Source: Gnetum montanum
Lineage: Eukaryota > Streptophyta > Gnetopsida > Gnetales > Gnetaceae
Assembly: GCA_015680685.1 (NCBI GenBank)
Contig: MNCI01012645.1
Span: 5,700 to 43,985, forward strand
Direction: 5' to 3'
Length of the DNA: 38,286 bases
Positions 21,586 through 31,870 of the stretch are shown here, in pieces (the first letter of the stretch is position 1; every line of letters starts with the position of its first letter). The position numbers were made by a program, and so were the translations under genes. The notes under the pieces were generated by a model. The model searched no databases. It saw only the letters and a list, made by a program, of their open reading frames with translations, and was not told where the DNA came from.

Positions 21586-21825
21586 TCACATCAATGGTTT
21601 CGTAAATAAGATATTGTTTCAAGTATGTTTAATTTTCATGCAATTTTGAATTTTGTCCTCTTTTACTCTTTTTGAATTGCAATTTTCTATTTCAAGACTT
21701 CATTGCATTTTCATCCAATTTGGAGTTCTTCCATTATTCTACATTTTTGAATTTTTATCTTTTTAAGTAACAATAATGTTAAGTGATAAGTTTTTTAATT
21801 GATTGATGATTGTTCGACATGTGAC

Positions 21826-21965
21826 AATGAGGTATTAGCCTAGTAGTAGTTCCACATCATGGGTTCAATTCTAGTGGGCAATATTGAGTTATTAAGTTCT
21901 AATTGAACTATATATCTTGGGTTGTCCTTGAATTATAATTATGAGTATTTCAACACCCCCAAGAT
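21826..21965 (+). repeat. tRNA-derived SINE-like repeat, family S1, copy 2
   Basis: A-box-like TAGCCTAGTAGTAG (from 21836) and B-box GGTTCAATTCT (21862-21872), then 45 bases nearly identical to 5690-5735, and an end in TTTCAACACCCCC. It is 17 bases shorter than copy 1 between the boxes. A partial echo of the body (GAGTTATAAAATTATAATTAAACTATATGTCTTG) follows at about 21966-22000. Confidence 0.65.
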
Positions 21966-22187
21966 GGAGTTATAAAATTATAATTAAACTATATGTCTTG
22001 AAAATAAATATTATTAAAAATATTATTTCAAGCTCCAACACCCCAAATTGATCATTATACATAATAATATGTGTTTTAATTTTAGACCTTGTGATTTGAG
22101 TAAGATAAAGTTGAAGATGGTGCACTTATTGGTATACCACAAGACATATAGCCATCATAATACATTAGAAGAATATTGGAGACATAT

Positions 22188-22290
22188 AATGATGCCTTAA
22201 GTGTAGTTCGAATTGGAAGATACCTCAAGTGTGATTCAAACTAGAAACTTCTTATTTAAAAAAACCATGAACTAACTAATTAAGACACCT
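22188..22290 (-). repeat. SINE-like repeat, family S3, copy 1
   Basis: Minus strand: A-box-like GGTGTCTTAATTAGTTAGTT, then B-box-like AGTTTGAATCACACTTGAGG. The plus-strand words CTCAAGTGTGA and CTAACTA recur in the same order at 22671-22735, which shows a dispersed repeat. Confidence 0.5.
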
Positions 22291-22434
22291 ATCATTTATC
22301 AAACATAAAAGGATTGAAGATGTAAAAATATATCTTTAAGATAAAATATGAATTATTATTCATGATAATTTTTAGATCCCAAAATTTTCTAACTTTGGCA
22401 TTTTTATAGGATAAATTGTTACGTCCATCATTTA

Positions 22435-22500
22435 AACTGATGATAAGATGTTTATTTCTCAAGTCATAAAACATAGGTTTAAGCCTTAGCCTCAAAAGAT
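22435..22500 (+). repeat. SINE-like repeat, family S2, copy 2
   Basis: GATGATAAGATGTTTATTTC then GGTTTAAGCCT (22476-22486). Same order and spacing as the minus-strand copy at 6543-6592. Confidence 0.55.
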
Positions 22501-22664
22501 ATTAGTCTTTAACTAATCTACCAATCCTATTAGGACCCCTCTTACTAAGATAAGCATTAAACCTCTATCAAGTAATGATCCTTTTTAAATGATCTCTAAG
22601 AAATATCAAGCTAAACCCCAAGAAAACTAGGCAACATGAAACTTTTAGAAGAATTATATAGGAA

Positions 22665-22748
22665 TATAAGAATGCCTCAAGTGTGACTCAAATTGGTAAC
22701 CCTTTGCCTAACAAGATCAAAAACTAACTACTTAAGCCACCTCTTGCT
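22665..22748 (-). repeat. SINE-like repeat, family S3, copy 2
   Basis: Minus strand: GGTGGCTTAAGTAGTTAG (A-box-like), then GGGTTACCAATTTGAGTCAC and ACTTGAGGC (B-box region). It is closer to a Pol III promoter than copy 1. Confidence 0.55.
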
Positions 22749-23029
22749 AGCTAAAAAAATCAAAATGACTTCTCTATTGTACTTTAAAAAATGACAAAAC
22801 ATGGTTATGCATTAATTGTCATGAAAAATGACATTAATGGTAAAAAGTGTAGAACTTGATTCATAGTCAATGTTAATAAAAAATTCTTCAATTATTTAGC
22901 ACATAAGGTTAAATCATGCTATACTAATAAAATAAAAATGTTAAAACCTTATATATGTATGCTTTGATAGTAAGCCATCATGAAATCAAATTTTGGGGGG
23001 TTGGGAGAAGTGTGTTGGACCCTTAAAAA

Positions 23030-24800
23030 ATTTATTAATTTAAATATAGGATCAAATATACATGTAACATCTAATAAACCAAATCAAAAGGGTAAAAAAA
23101 TACACAAGTAGCATCTAATAAAATAGATAAAAATAACAAGAAAGGAAAGACTCAATAGATTTGGGGATGCCTACTCATGATTTCATCTTTACAATCAGGC
23201 CAATAATAAAAGAAAGAAGTACACTTTTAGAAATTCTCACCAAAGATCAATAATAATCAGTAGTACAAGTAGAATGAAGAAAGAATCAAATGAAGCAAAT
23301 GATAGATAGAATTAAAACTAAGAGCTCCCTTGAAGAGAACTATGTTGAATAAAGTTACTTGCACTAAAGCTTGTATTGCTCGTAAATTTGAACCAAGGCT
23401 AAAAAAGATGAATCAACTGATTGATTTCTAACTATATATTTAGAGCTTGGGATATAATTTGGAAATGGAAAAGGTAGAAGATCTTTGATTTCTTTGCAAT
23501 AGTTAAATAATAAGTATTTGAATATTCTATTTTTTTGAAAATGATATTACATCTACGCTTCCAAATATAATAGAGAATAATAGGCCTGATAACAATTTAA
23601 AGAAATCTAAAATGCATGTAAGTAATAGACAAAAAGCCAAAAAACATCATCTTGAGAAATCTGACCATTTAGAATAATTTTGCATGCCCAAATTCAAGTT
23701 TGTTAAGCAAAAGGACATTACCAAAAGACATGAACAAAATCATTTGTAGCTCTACAAAGAGGGAAAACAAGAGTATGAACCCCAAAATGTTTAAGGCATT
23801 TACAAATAGGTAAACCATGGTGAAGAAGATATAAAAAAATCTATTGAATTTTAAGTAGAGTAGGAAGCTTGCATATTTACTTGAAGGTGGACAACTAAAA
23901 TTTTTCTGATTCCTATTTATGCCAAAACTCATTACAATGATTGACCATGTGGCTTATAAGTTAAACGTTTCAATTTATTACTCCAATAAAGACCATGAAA
24001 AATACTTTGCATCGAAGCATCCAACTATAAATAGTGGTGAATAAAATTATGAATTCAGTCAAAAAAAATGATACATGGCTATAGATACCTTATACAAATT
24101 ATCAAACATTTCCCAAGAAATTCATTTCTTAGTAAGACATAGATAGCTACGAGAAATTACTCACTTTTTAAACTAACAAGTAGCCCCTTGAGAATTCATA
24201 GTAGCAAGAGGAGCATGTGCAAGAGGCAACCACGATGAACAAAGCTTAGAAAGAAGAGTAGGATTGATCTTAAGATTAGTCTAATCTATATAATCATGTA
24301 ATGCCTACCAAGCCCTCTAGATGCTTTTGAAGACATGAAATCTAGGAATGATAATTATATGAGAAGAAATAATCCAATTAGCAAAGTGGTACATTTACAA
24401 AATGGCCTTTATTTTTTTGAAAAATGCTTATTGTAGCCTTACCTAAAGAAGAGTTCCAATAATTTCAAGTGCATCCAAATGCTACAACAACCATTTTGCC
24501 ACCAAAGTAAGCCCTTGTTTGAAAGAATTTGGAAGACCTAAATCACCCTTTTTTTTAGGAAGGGTAACAATATCCCAAGCAACTTGGTGAAAACCTTTGT
24601 GACAACCTTTAAAAGGCTACATGAAATCTCAAAATAATCATTCCAACTTTTAATAAGCAACTTGAGAGGGAGCCCAATATGAAGAATAATACACTTGAGT
24701 AGAAGCAAAAATAAATTTTTGAACTAGATAGTTGCCTACAAGAGTAATGGGTTTTATCTTTCATTTATTAATTTTCTTTTGAATCCTAGACACCTCTTGA
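23030..24800 (-). pseudogene. L1 LINE ORF2, post-RT part, C terminus and 3' end, decayed
   Basis: Minus-strand reading starts just after the reverse-transcriptase core: 'SRIQKKINK' and 'ITLVGNYL' (about 24730-24790), a degenerate form of the plant L1 'LSLAGR' block. Next are 'QVAWDIVTLPKKKGDLG' (about 24535-24585) and a zf-RVT-like region: 'HGLPICKCLKHFGVHT' and 'PLCRATNDFVHVFW' with partial Cys/His pattern (about 23720-23820). The C-terminal 'IWKRRCNIIF' lies at about 23537-23570. An AT-rich stretch down to about 23030 is probably the 3' untranslated region. The 87-codon stop-free part at 23669-23932 covers zf-RVT in a neighbouring frame. Numerous stops make it dead. It abuts the 5' part of an L1 on the other strand. 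Confidence 0.75.
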
Positions 24801-24829
24801 TCCTAGAGAGTTGAAGTAGATCATTTTTT

Positions 24830-25500
24830 AAAAAAAGGAAATTTCCCAAATATTAATAAAATTACATTCAAACTTTATGAAGCCTATATCAAGTTAAGCA
24901 AAAGATTACTCTAGAGAATGCCAAAATGTGAAAACATTAGAAATAAAATTATTTGAATTGGTTGGTATGAACTTGGTGGGTTCAATGAAAAGAATAAGAA
25001 AGATAGGACTATAGTGGTGGAGGGTTTCATTGAGGGTTTCTACAGGTAAGGGTCTCAATAATGAATATTTTCGTGATTTGCCAATGGTCAAATCATGACA
25101 AACATTTGTGAAAAATTGGCTATTTCTAAGATGTCTTACCTGAATGGGGGATTTCAATCCACTCCAAGCTTCTTTCATTGATGAGCAAGCTAGAGATGTT
25201 ATTCCAAATGCTAATCCATATATTATTAATAATATGACTTCATATTCTATTTTTCCTAAGGAGATGTATGATTTTGTTATTATTAATCTCACATCGTGAT
25301 ATATTTTTATTCAAATATTGGATTATCTACCTCACAATTGCAACTTCACTTTGCAACTAAATGATATGTTACAAAAGCATAATATTGAAGTTGGTCATGC
25401 TAGGTATTTCTCTTGTTTCTTTTTACTCATTGAATTAAATAATTTTTTAATAGTACATTGTGTTCTAGACATTCGATTTTTTTTATATATAAGCACACTA

Positions 25501-25531
<31 letters not shown>

Positions 25532-25965
25532 CTTGCAAGTGGACTTCAGACTTTAATATCAATTCTAAAGAGCACTATAAGGTTCCTTATTTTGCCAAGA
25601 TCTTTAATCTTCATTTGGGTTTTTAAAGGATTGAACAATGAATTGTTAGCCTTCTTGGATCGATAAAACATTCAAAATCTATTTCTACTTCCTATAGTTT
25701 ATGAAGATAGTACTTTATTAAAATAGATCTTCATAACTATAAAAGGAACTCTATGTTATAAGCAAGTGCAAAGAAGTACTTTTAGCTAGTTACATATTAC
25801 AATCTTTCTAATTCTTGCAATTTTTATCATTGTGAAGGCCATGTATTCAATGCTTGCCCTTTTCTAATCAAGAAAAAAGAAGTAGAAAAGTGGAAAAAAT
25901 GAGTTGATAAGGAAAATAAGGACAAACTTGGGAATGTAGAAAAGAGACATAGGTAGAAACATCCA
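24830..25965 (+). pseudogene. L1 LINE ORF1 (gag-like, zinc-knuckle) remnant
   Basis: Plus-strand reading in shifting frames. The clearest part is a CCHC knuckle at 25816-25857 reading C-NF-Y-HCEG-H-VFNA-C: correct CX2CX4HX4C spacing, but with the second cysteine replaced by Tyr (TAT for TGT). It is preceded by a hydrophobic 'YYNLSNS' and followed by Lys-rich text, as in plant L1 ORF1/DUF4283-type proteins, which bind element RNA. The upstream domain (about 25100-25700) is too worn to name with certainty. A TTA microsatellite lies inside. The 128-codon minus-strand frame at 24906-25292 is most likely a shadow. Confidence 0.6.
25503..25532. repeat. TTA microsatellite, about nine units
   Basis: Uninterrupted TTATTATTA run inside the LINE ORF1 remnant. 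Confidence 0.95.
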
Positions 25966-26329
25966 CCAACATTTTTACTTTTGTTTTAAAAAATGTTGTT
26001 AAGTATCCTATCGATTTGCAAAAAGTTAATAATTCATGTCCATCTTCATATTCTTAAGAAGATTTAGATGTAGAAGGAATTATCAATACATAATCAAATA
26101 ATCATTTTCAAAAGCAAATTATGATTAACATAAAGTGTTTTCAATGTGTGGTTTCCTAAAAATGATAGTTCATTTATGACTATGATTTTTCTTATCCTAT
26201 GTATTCTAATAAGATATTATGCTCACATTTCAATGTTTTTACTTTTTCCAATAAGGTTGTTGCTACAAAACAACCTCTTGTAAGCTTATCAAATCTTTAT
26301 GTTATTTTAAATTTACAAGTGATTATTGA

Positions 26330-27133
26330 AAACAATACAGATTTTGACATATTGAATAGGACAAGGGCATTCTTCCCTACTCAACCATGATTATTTTTCC
26401 TTGAAATATCTTAAGTCTGATTGATAAAATTTGGTGCATTCGTGTCAAAAATTTCTTCTAGCAACAACAATTTAATATTGATCTTACATTGTTATAAGAG
26501 ATGAAAATTTCCAATACTACCATTACAATGTTATAATAGTGTAGCTAAAAACTTATATGATTTTTTTTTGTTGCACTCATTGGTATTTAGTCAATTTGTA
26601 AAGTCTATCTTTATTTTTCATGAAAATGCAATATCTTTCCAATAGATCCTAAGGGTCTTTAGACATAATAAAACTTCAGCTTTCACTTCATATTACAAAT
26701 GATATCTTGTTAAATAGCAATTGCATTTCTATAGCACATGTTTTTCAAAAAGGCAATGCTTCTATAATCACTCATCATGATTAAATTAGTAAGATGATTT
26801 ACCAAGGATGTGATAATGCTAATAGAGCTCTTTGGATCATTTTAAATAGATATAGTTGTCCTTTCAGGGTATGTTGCACTTATGTTGCTAATAGTTCTGC
26901 AACTAGGATTGAATTATGACATAAACTTTAACATATTATTTCCAAATTTCCTTGACTTATGGGTGGAGACTTGAATATGATTGAGTCTATAGTTGACATA
27001 ATTTGAGGTGAAAACTTTTTTTATTAGAAAAGTTATATAGGATAATTTTAAAAAATAATTTTATTTAACAAATTATTATAATTTATGCCATAATTTCAAT
27101 CATTCTTAGTCAGTTGAAATAATTTTCAAAAAG
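26330..27133 (+). pseudogene. L1 LINE ORF2 endonuclease domain, interrupted
   Basis: An apurinic-type endonuclease nicks the target DNA before reverse transcription. The diagnostic block is 'LMGGDLNMIES' with GGD at 26962-26970 (family usual GGDFNMIES). Upstream are 'FRVCCTYVANSSATRIEL' (about 26870-26925) and 'ALWIILNRYSC' (about 26828). Stops break it. Reading is cut at 27133-27138 by the Athila-like element and continues on the far side at 37253. Confidence 0.75.
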
Positions 27134-27138
27134 GTGAG
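27134..27138. other. Target-site duplication GTGAG, left
   Basis: GTGAG immediately before the LTR start TGATGAG; the identical pentamer is at 37248-37252. Confidence 0.95.
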
Positions 27139-27882
27139 TGATGAGCAGCAAGGTACCCCTATGCTCAACCATACGAATACGAGCGTTTCACGCATGATCC
27201 AGTCGAATTACAAGGACTAAGTGCTTATGCGTCCTTGTGGAACAAGGATAGGTTGGTTGATCATTGTCTTCCCAAGTTTACTTGTATGTCACGATTGTAT
27301 GGTTAAGTAAGCTTAAGGCATATGATTTTTATAGCTTTTATGTTTTTATGTCCTACGCTACTAGGGAAGAAGAGAGGTAACTAAGTGACTAATTTAACTT
27401 AACTACTCATTAACTAAGTTCTAACTAATTCTAACACCAACATCCATTCCCACTACACATCCTAAACTAGTGCAATACTACTGGGATTACCAAACGCTAA
27501 TTGTTACTAGGTTACTAAGTGTTACACGCATGCTCGAAGTGGTCATGCTTGTGTAATTTAATGATTTGCTTAATTGATCAAAATGAATTGTTGTGCTAAT
27601 AACAGAAATATAAAGTGCATAAAATAAAATAAATGCATAAGAAAATAAAATAAAAGAAATGCATAAGAAAACAAATCTCAAGTGCTACAAGGATGAATCG
27701 AAGAGCTTGTCTTTATTGTCGTACACAAGGTGTGCTCAAGTACACAACGCTTCAATAAAGATCCGTCCACACTTAGATGTCCTGCTGCGGGCACTTGGAA
27801 AATACTCTAACTTTCAAACAGACTACAAGAGTTTCGCTACTTGACTGCTAAAAGACTTCCTTCCCAATTATGCACCTCGACA

Positions 27883-27895
27883 CTATATTTATAGG
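27883..27895 (-). promoter_or_regulatory. TATA box of the Athila-like LTR
   Basis: The minus strand reads CCTATAAATATAG just downstream of the U3 repeats, the expected place for the LTR Pol II promoter. The matching site in the other LTR (37079-37090) reads CCTAAAAAATAT, a damaged TATA box in the 5' LTR that would drive the element. Confidence 0.7.
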
Positions 27896-27902
27896 CTTGG
27901 GA

Positions 27903-28118
27903 GCAACTACTCTAATAATTAGAGTAACTGCTCTAATAATTAGAATAACTACTAAAGTAACCGCTAGAGTAACAACTCTAATATTTAGAATAACTACTAT
28001 AGTAACTGCTAAATTAACCATTCTAATAATTAGAATAACTACTAGAGTGACCACTCTAATAATTAGAATAACTACTAGAGTAACCACTCTAATAATTAGA
28101 ATAACTGCTAGAGTAACC
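27903..28118. repeat. 33-bp U3 tandem repeat, about 6.5 units
   Basis: The unit resembles AACTACTAGAGTAACCACTCTAATAATTAGAAT. Each contains the dyad TCTAAT-A-ATTAGA. The other LTR has about four units (37100-37240). Because 33 is a multiple of three and the unit lacks stops in some frames, long spurious open frames appear on both strands (27848-28139). Confidence 0.9.
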
Positions 28119-28128
28119 GCTCTCATCA

Positions 28129-29933
28129 TACCCCGATGAATGATTGAAAACTCATCCTTGAGTATAGAAGAAGAGAAACAAGATCTTACAAAATATATTA
28201 GGGGGATGTGGACTTATTTGACTAACATGCAGAGTGACACAGACAAATACAGAAGTGCCCGAGCATACAATATTACAATTACGTACAAAATTGGTGTTCA
28301 TGACAATTAGGAAAGAACACCAACAGATCCAAAGGACATCCAACCCCTCTTGGTAATAGAAGAATGAGGGAGAGGTAAAAAATATCTAGTAGTCATGAAC
28401 AATCTCCCATGAGTGATATGGTTGCATCCTTCTTGGTGATGACAGTCCTGCTTCCAATCCATACTTTCTACTACAATCACAACAAAACCAAGGATTATTA
28501 TATATAATACATAAATAATGGCTGAATACGTTGTCTCGTTGGTGATTTCATCTAGCCAAGTTGTGATTGTGATAGATTGCTTGCTTGATATTGTTAGTGG
28601 AAAGATTGACGAATGGGTTAAATAATAGAAACAATCCATACAATTCAGAGAAAGCTTGACATAAGGAGTAGTGGAAAGAGGGTATTCGCAACAATAAAAA
28701 GGAATTCATTACAAACAGTTGTCAAGGTGCATACAATTTGGATGACATGGATGGGGTAAATAAAAAGAATTTTATTGTAACAAGGTCTAAGGGTAAAGAA
28801 CTTAACTTAACCAAACCAAAAGATATGCAAGTGGGTCCTCCCCAAAGCAGGCTCATGCCCTTTATGCCTTGACAAACCCACAAACCAAAGAGTCTGTAGG
28901 CTCTAGGAATGTCATTTTCAAGCAAGAGTTAAAAACTTACCCATAAGAATTCACCAAAGAAAAACAATGCATCAACCTAGAACGAACTAATGATAAAATC
29001 GGCAATGAGATGGAAAATGGGAAAAAAGAAAAACAATGCATCAACCCAGAACGAACGAAAGAAAGTGTATTTCACAATTAAGATAACTGAGTAGAACTCA
29101 TCCCAAATCTAGACTCAAACCAACCACATTCAATGACCTTGCATCAATACACTTAACCAATCCATCCTCTTGAGGCAACAAGAATGCTTCCACAAAGAGT
29201 GACCACCATCCCAAGGAGAGTGAGATGGAGAAGCAGGAAGTGAGAAATGGCCTTAGTTAGAGGGAACGTTCAGGCATGGGTAACATGTTTTTCCAGTGCC
29301 ATAACCAGCACTTGTAGCCCATATTGCTTTATTATGTCTAAGGGGTGTGCTTTGAATTCTCACCTTTTTCTCTCTCTTTTTTTTTCTCTCTCTTTTTGAT
29401 GTGTGAGAACCACACCATGCAAAGAATTATTTTTATTCACTCAACTTCTTGATATTTCAACAATGTCAGAATGGAGAAAAACCCAAGAAAAAGCATCCAA
29501 GCACCCAAGAGAATGGCCAACACCAGTGCATCAAATCCCTTTGAAGTCACACCCTTTTCATCCTTTGAGTCTTTCCTTGATTTGAAAAATACCCAGCCAC
29601 CACTTCATTAACAAGTTTACTTAGAAAAAGGGGATTGTACAGTTCCAAGCCAAAGGAGACCATAGAGTTGTATGGATGAGTGGATCGTGTGGACTCATTG
29701 CTTGTTTTACCAAAAGAACCATACCTTAATATCAGCATCATAATTCAAAGGTAAAAACCAAACATTAGCAATCAATATGATATAATTCAATCCACCATCA
29801 TGAGCACTTATTAGATGACGAATAAAAGTAAATCAAGCAAATAAAGAAACAGTAAAAACATGAACAATGGTATAAAACAAAAATAAGAAAATTTGAAAGA
29901 ATGTGTAAAAAATATTCAAAAAGAACTGAGGGC
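28129..29933 (-). other. 3' internal region between integrase and 3' LTR
   Basis: About 1.8 kb after the integrase end. Some Athila elements carry an env-like frame here; I find no convincing membrane protein, only short frames (for example 28307-28639, minus) with no known domain. Next to the LTR the sense strand reads CATCGGGGTA, a poor polypurine tract. A much better one lies 1.2 kb upstream at 29363-29397. Confidence 0.6.
29363..29397 (-). other. 35-base internal polypurine tract
   Basis: Plus strand CCTTTTTCTCTCTC... to ...CTCTCTTTTT is 35 pyrimidines without a break, so the element's sense strand has a 35-base purine run. It could act as an extra plus-strand primer or simply be a low-complexity run. 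Confidence 0.75.
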
Positions 29934-31120
29934 CTAGAATGGTAAACATAGGTGGCCATCTCCCCCACGACTAAGTTGGAAGGAGGAGATCCGAAATAGT
30001 GAGCAAGGTTGTCCATCAAGAGAGGTAGCATGTGTACTGGCTGTCCTAAGCTCCTGGAAAGGTTTGGTTTGTTGCACGTTGACCAAAAGTTTCTTATCCA
30101 GGCTCTCAGGTTTGTATATTGTCATGGCCCCTGAAGGAAAAGTTACATAAATAATATAAGGTCCTTTCCATAGTGTTTGAAATTTAGTACGTTGTGACAC
30201 ATGTGTGGGATTCCAATAGAGAACCTTATCTCCTAGCTGATATTTAACTTTCCTAATTCTTAGGTTATGACGTTGTTTACTAAAGGCCTTATGCAATTCG
30301 TTAGATGACAGGGCAGCTAATCGATTTTCATCTAGTAAGTTAAGGATTACTAACCATTATTTCTATGCTAGATTGAGGTCAAGGTTGAGGTCACATGTCG
30401 TGGATAGTGTACAGAGCTTAGTTTGAATGGGAAGCATTGGTAATTTACCGTACACTTACTCATACGGAGAGTAGCCTGTAGGGAGTTTCCATGTGGACCA
30501 GTATGCCCAAAGAGCATCGTTCAGTTTAGTGCTTCAGTCTTACCTAAACTTGCTAATTGTTCTTGTCAATATCTTCATAATCTCCCTATTGGTGACTTTT
30601 CCTTGACTGTTCGCTTGGGGGTGGTATGGTGTAGTCAACTTATGCTCAACCCCTAAATGTTGCATTAATTTCTGAAAAGTTGCACCTGTGAAGTGTGTAC
30701 CATTGTTTGAAATAAGCGCACCCGGCACACCAAACCTGTTTATGATTTGTTGTTAAACAAATCGTGTAGATGTAGATGATGTACAATCTTTAATAGCAGC
30801 TACTTCAGCCCATTTTGTTAGGTAATCAACGGCAACAATAATATAAGATTTTCCATTGGACATTGGTATAATCGGCTCCATAAAATCAATTCCCCAAATG
30901 TTGAAGGGTTCTAATGGTTGAATTCATTATTGTAAACCCTCCATTCTAGTAGCCATTCCCCCATCACGTTGATAGTGCTCACAAGATTGGACGAAACGAT
31001 GGGTATCTCGAAATAATGTAGGCCAAGAATATCCTACAAGCAGGATCTTGATGGCCATTCGTCTCCTAGCGTAACGACCCCCACAGGGACCCTCATGAGC
31101 ATCTTGGAGAACTTGCAGTT
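29934..31120 (-). pseudogene. Athila-like integrase, catalytic residues lost
   Basis: The integrase H2C2 region near 30960-31090 reads 'HEGPCGGRYA' and 'SCEHYQR': the second His and last Cys are Tyr, so the zinc site is broken. In the core, '[11 protein letters not shown]' (about 30890) keeps the first Asp. The second catalytic Asp is Asn (AAC, codon at 30705-30707, in 'ISNNGTHF'). The Glu is Lys (AAA, codon at 30597-30599, in 'SQGKVTNREI'). The C-terminal part (29934-30296, open) has 'QLGDKVLYWNP' and 'KFQTLWKGPYII', typical of the gypsy C-terminal domain, with no chromodomain after it. Integration activity is not possible from this copy. Confidence 0.88.
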
Positions 31121-31870
31121 GATCTATATTGGGAACACACCATCAAACCAAGCCATCGGGATACACTTTGTAAAGTTGTCCATTGATCTCCATAAAGTAC
31201 TTGGCTCAGTGAAGAAACTGTTGTTTCTTCTTAAGCTTTAACTCTTATGGTGTTTATTGGGTGAGGAGATAGGTAAGAATGCTATTGTACCAGTTTGTCT
31301 CCGTGGATGATTGATTATTCACTACACCAGCAAAGAGGAATACATTAGGGGAAATGATTAGAAATTGGATACTCACCCTCTTTGTTGTCCCATTGCAACC
31401 AAGATAAAGTATCAACAACTACATTCTCGGTGCCCTTGTGATCGATCATCGTTAAATCAAACTCTTGTAAGATTACAAGCCATCATATGATATGAGGGTT
31501 TACCATTGGCTTATTCATGAGGAATCGAATTGCACTATGATCTGTATGTATATATACTTTATATCCCAATACATAGTGTTTAAACTTTTCTAGTGCAAAC
31601 ACTATAGCCATTAATTCTTTCTTTGTGGTAGTGTAGTTAAGTTGTGCACTAGCGATACTTCTACTTGCACAGTGGATGTAATAAGGACACTTCTGGTCAT
31701 CTAACTATGTAAGTATGGCTTCTAAAGCATAGTTGGATGCGCCAATCATGATATGGAATGGTTTGAACCAATTAGGAGCTTGTAGAATAGATGTTTCTAC
31801 TAGCTTCTGTTTCAAAGATTGGAAAGCTAATTCGCATTCCTTGGTCCACTCAAAAGGTACATCTTTTTTC
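31121..31870 (-). pseudogene. Athila-like RNase H and linker, decayed
   Basis: Reads 'NYTTTKKELMAIVFALEKF' (about 31590-31640; the family has a Glu where the first Lys stands) and 'YKVYIHTDHSAIRFLM' (about 31515-31565) with the catalytic Asp of TDH kept. 'EFDLTMIDHKGTENVV' follows near 31410-31460. RNase H removes the RNA strand during cDNA synthesis. Stops occur, for example near 31478. Confidence 0.85.

Larger units (their letters stand above)
27139..28128 (-). repeat. 3' LTR of the Athila-like element
   Basis: Starts TGATGAG, ends CTCATCA. Roughly 90% identical to 36327-37247 over sampled stretches, most differences being transitions. It is 69 bases longer, mainly through extra 33-bp repeat units in U3. 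Text near 27610-27665 is rich in AAATAAAATAAATGCATAAG repeats. Confidence 0.95.

Noticed and set aside
24906-25292. 128-codon minus-strand open frame as a gene
   Set aside because: No domain recognised; it lies opposite the plus-strand L1 ORF1 remnant and is probably a chance frame.
27848-28139. Open frames on both strands encoding repetitive Thr/Ile/Val-rich text
   Set aside because: They come from the 33-bp LTR repeat, whose length is a multiple of three and which lacks stops in some frames; no start, domain or conservation supports a protein.
28129-29933. Env-like gene of an Athila element
   Set aside because: The position is right, but I find no long frame, signal peptide or membrane segment.
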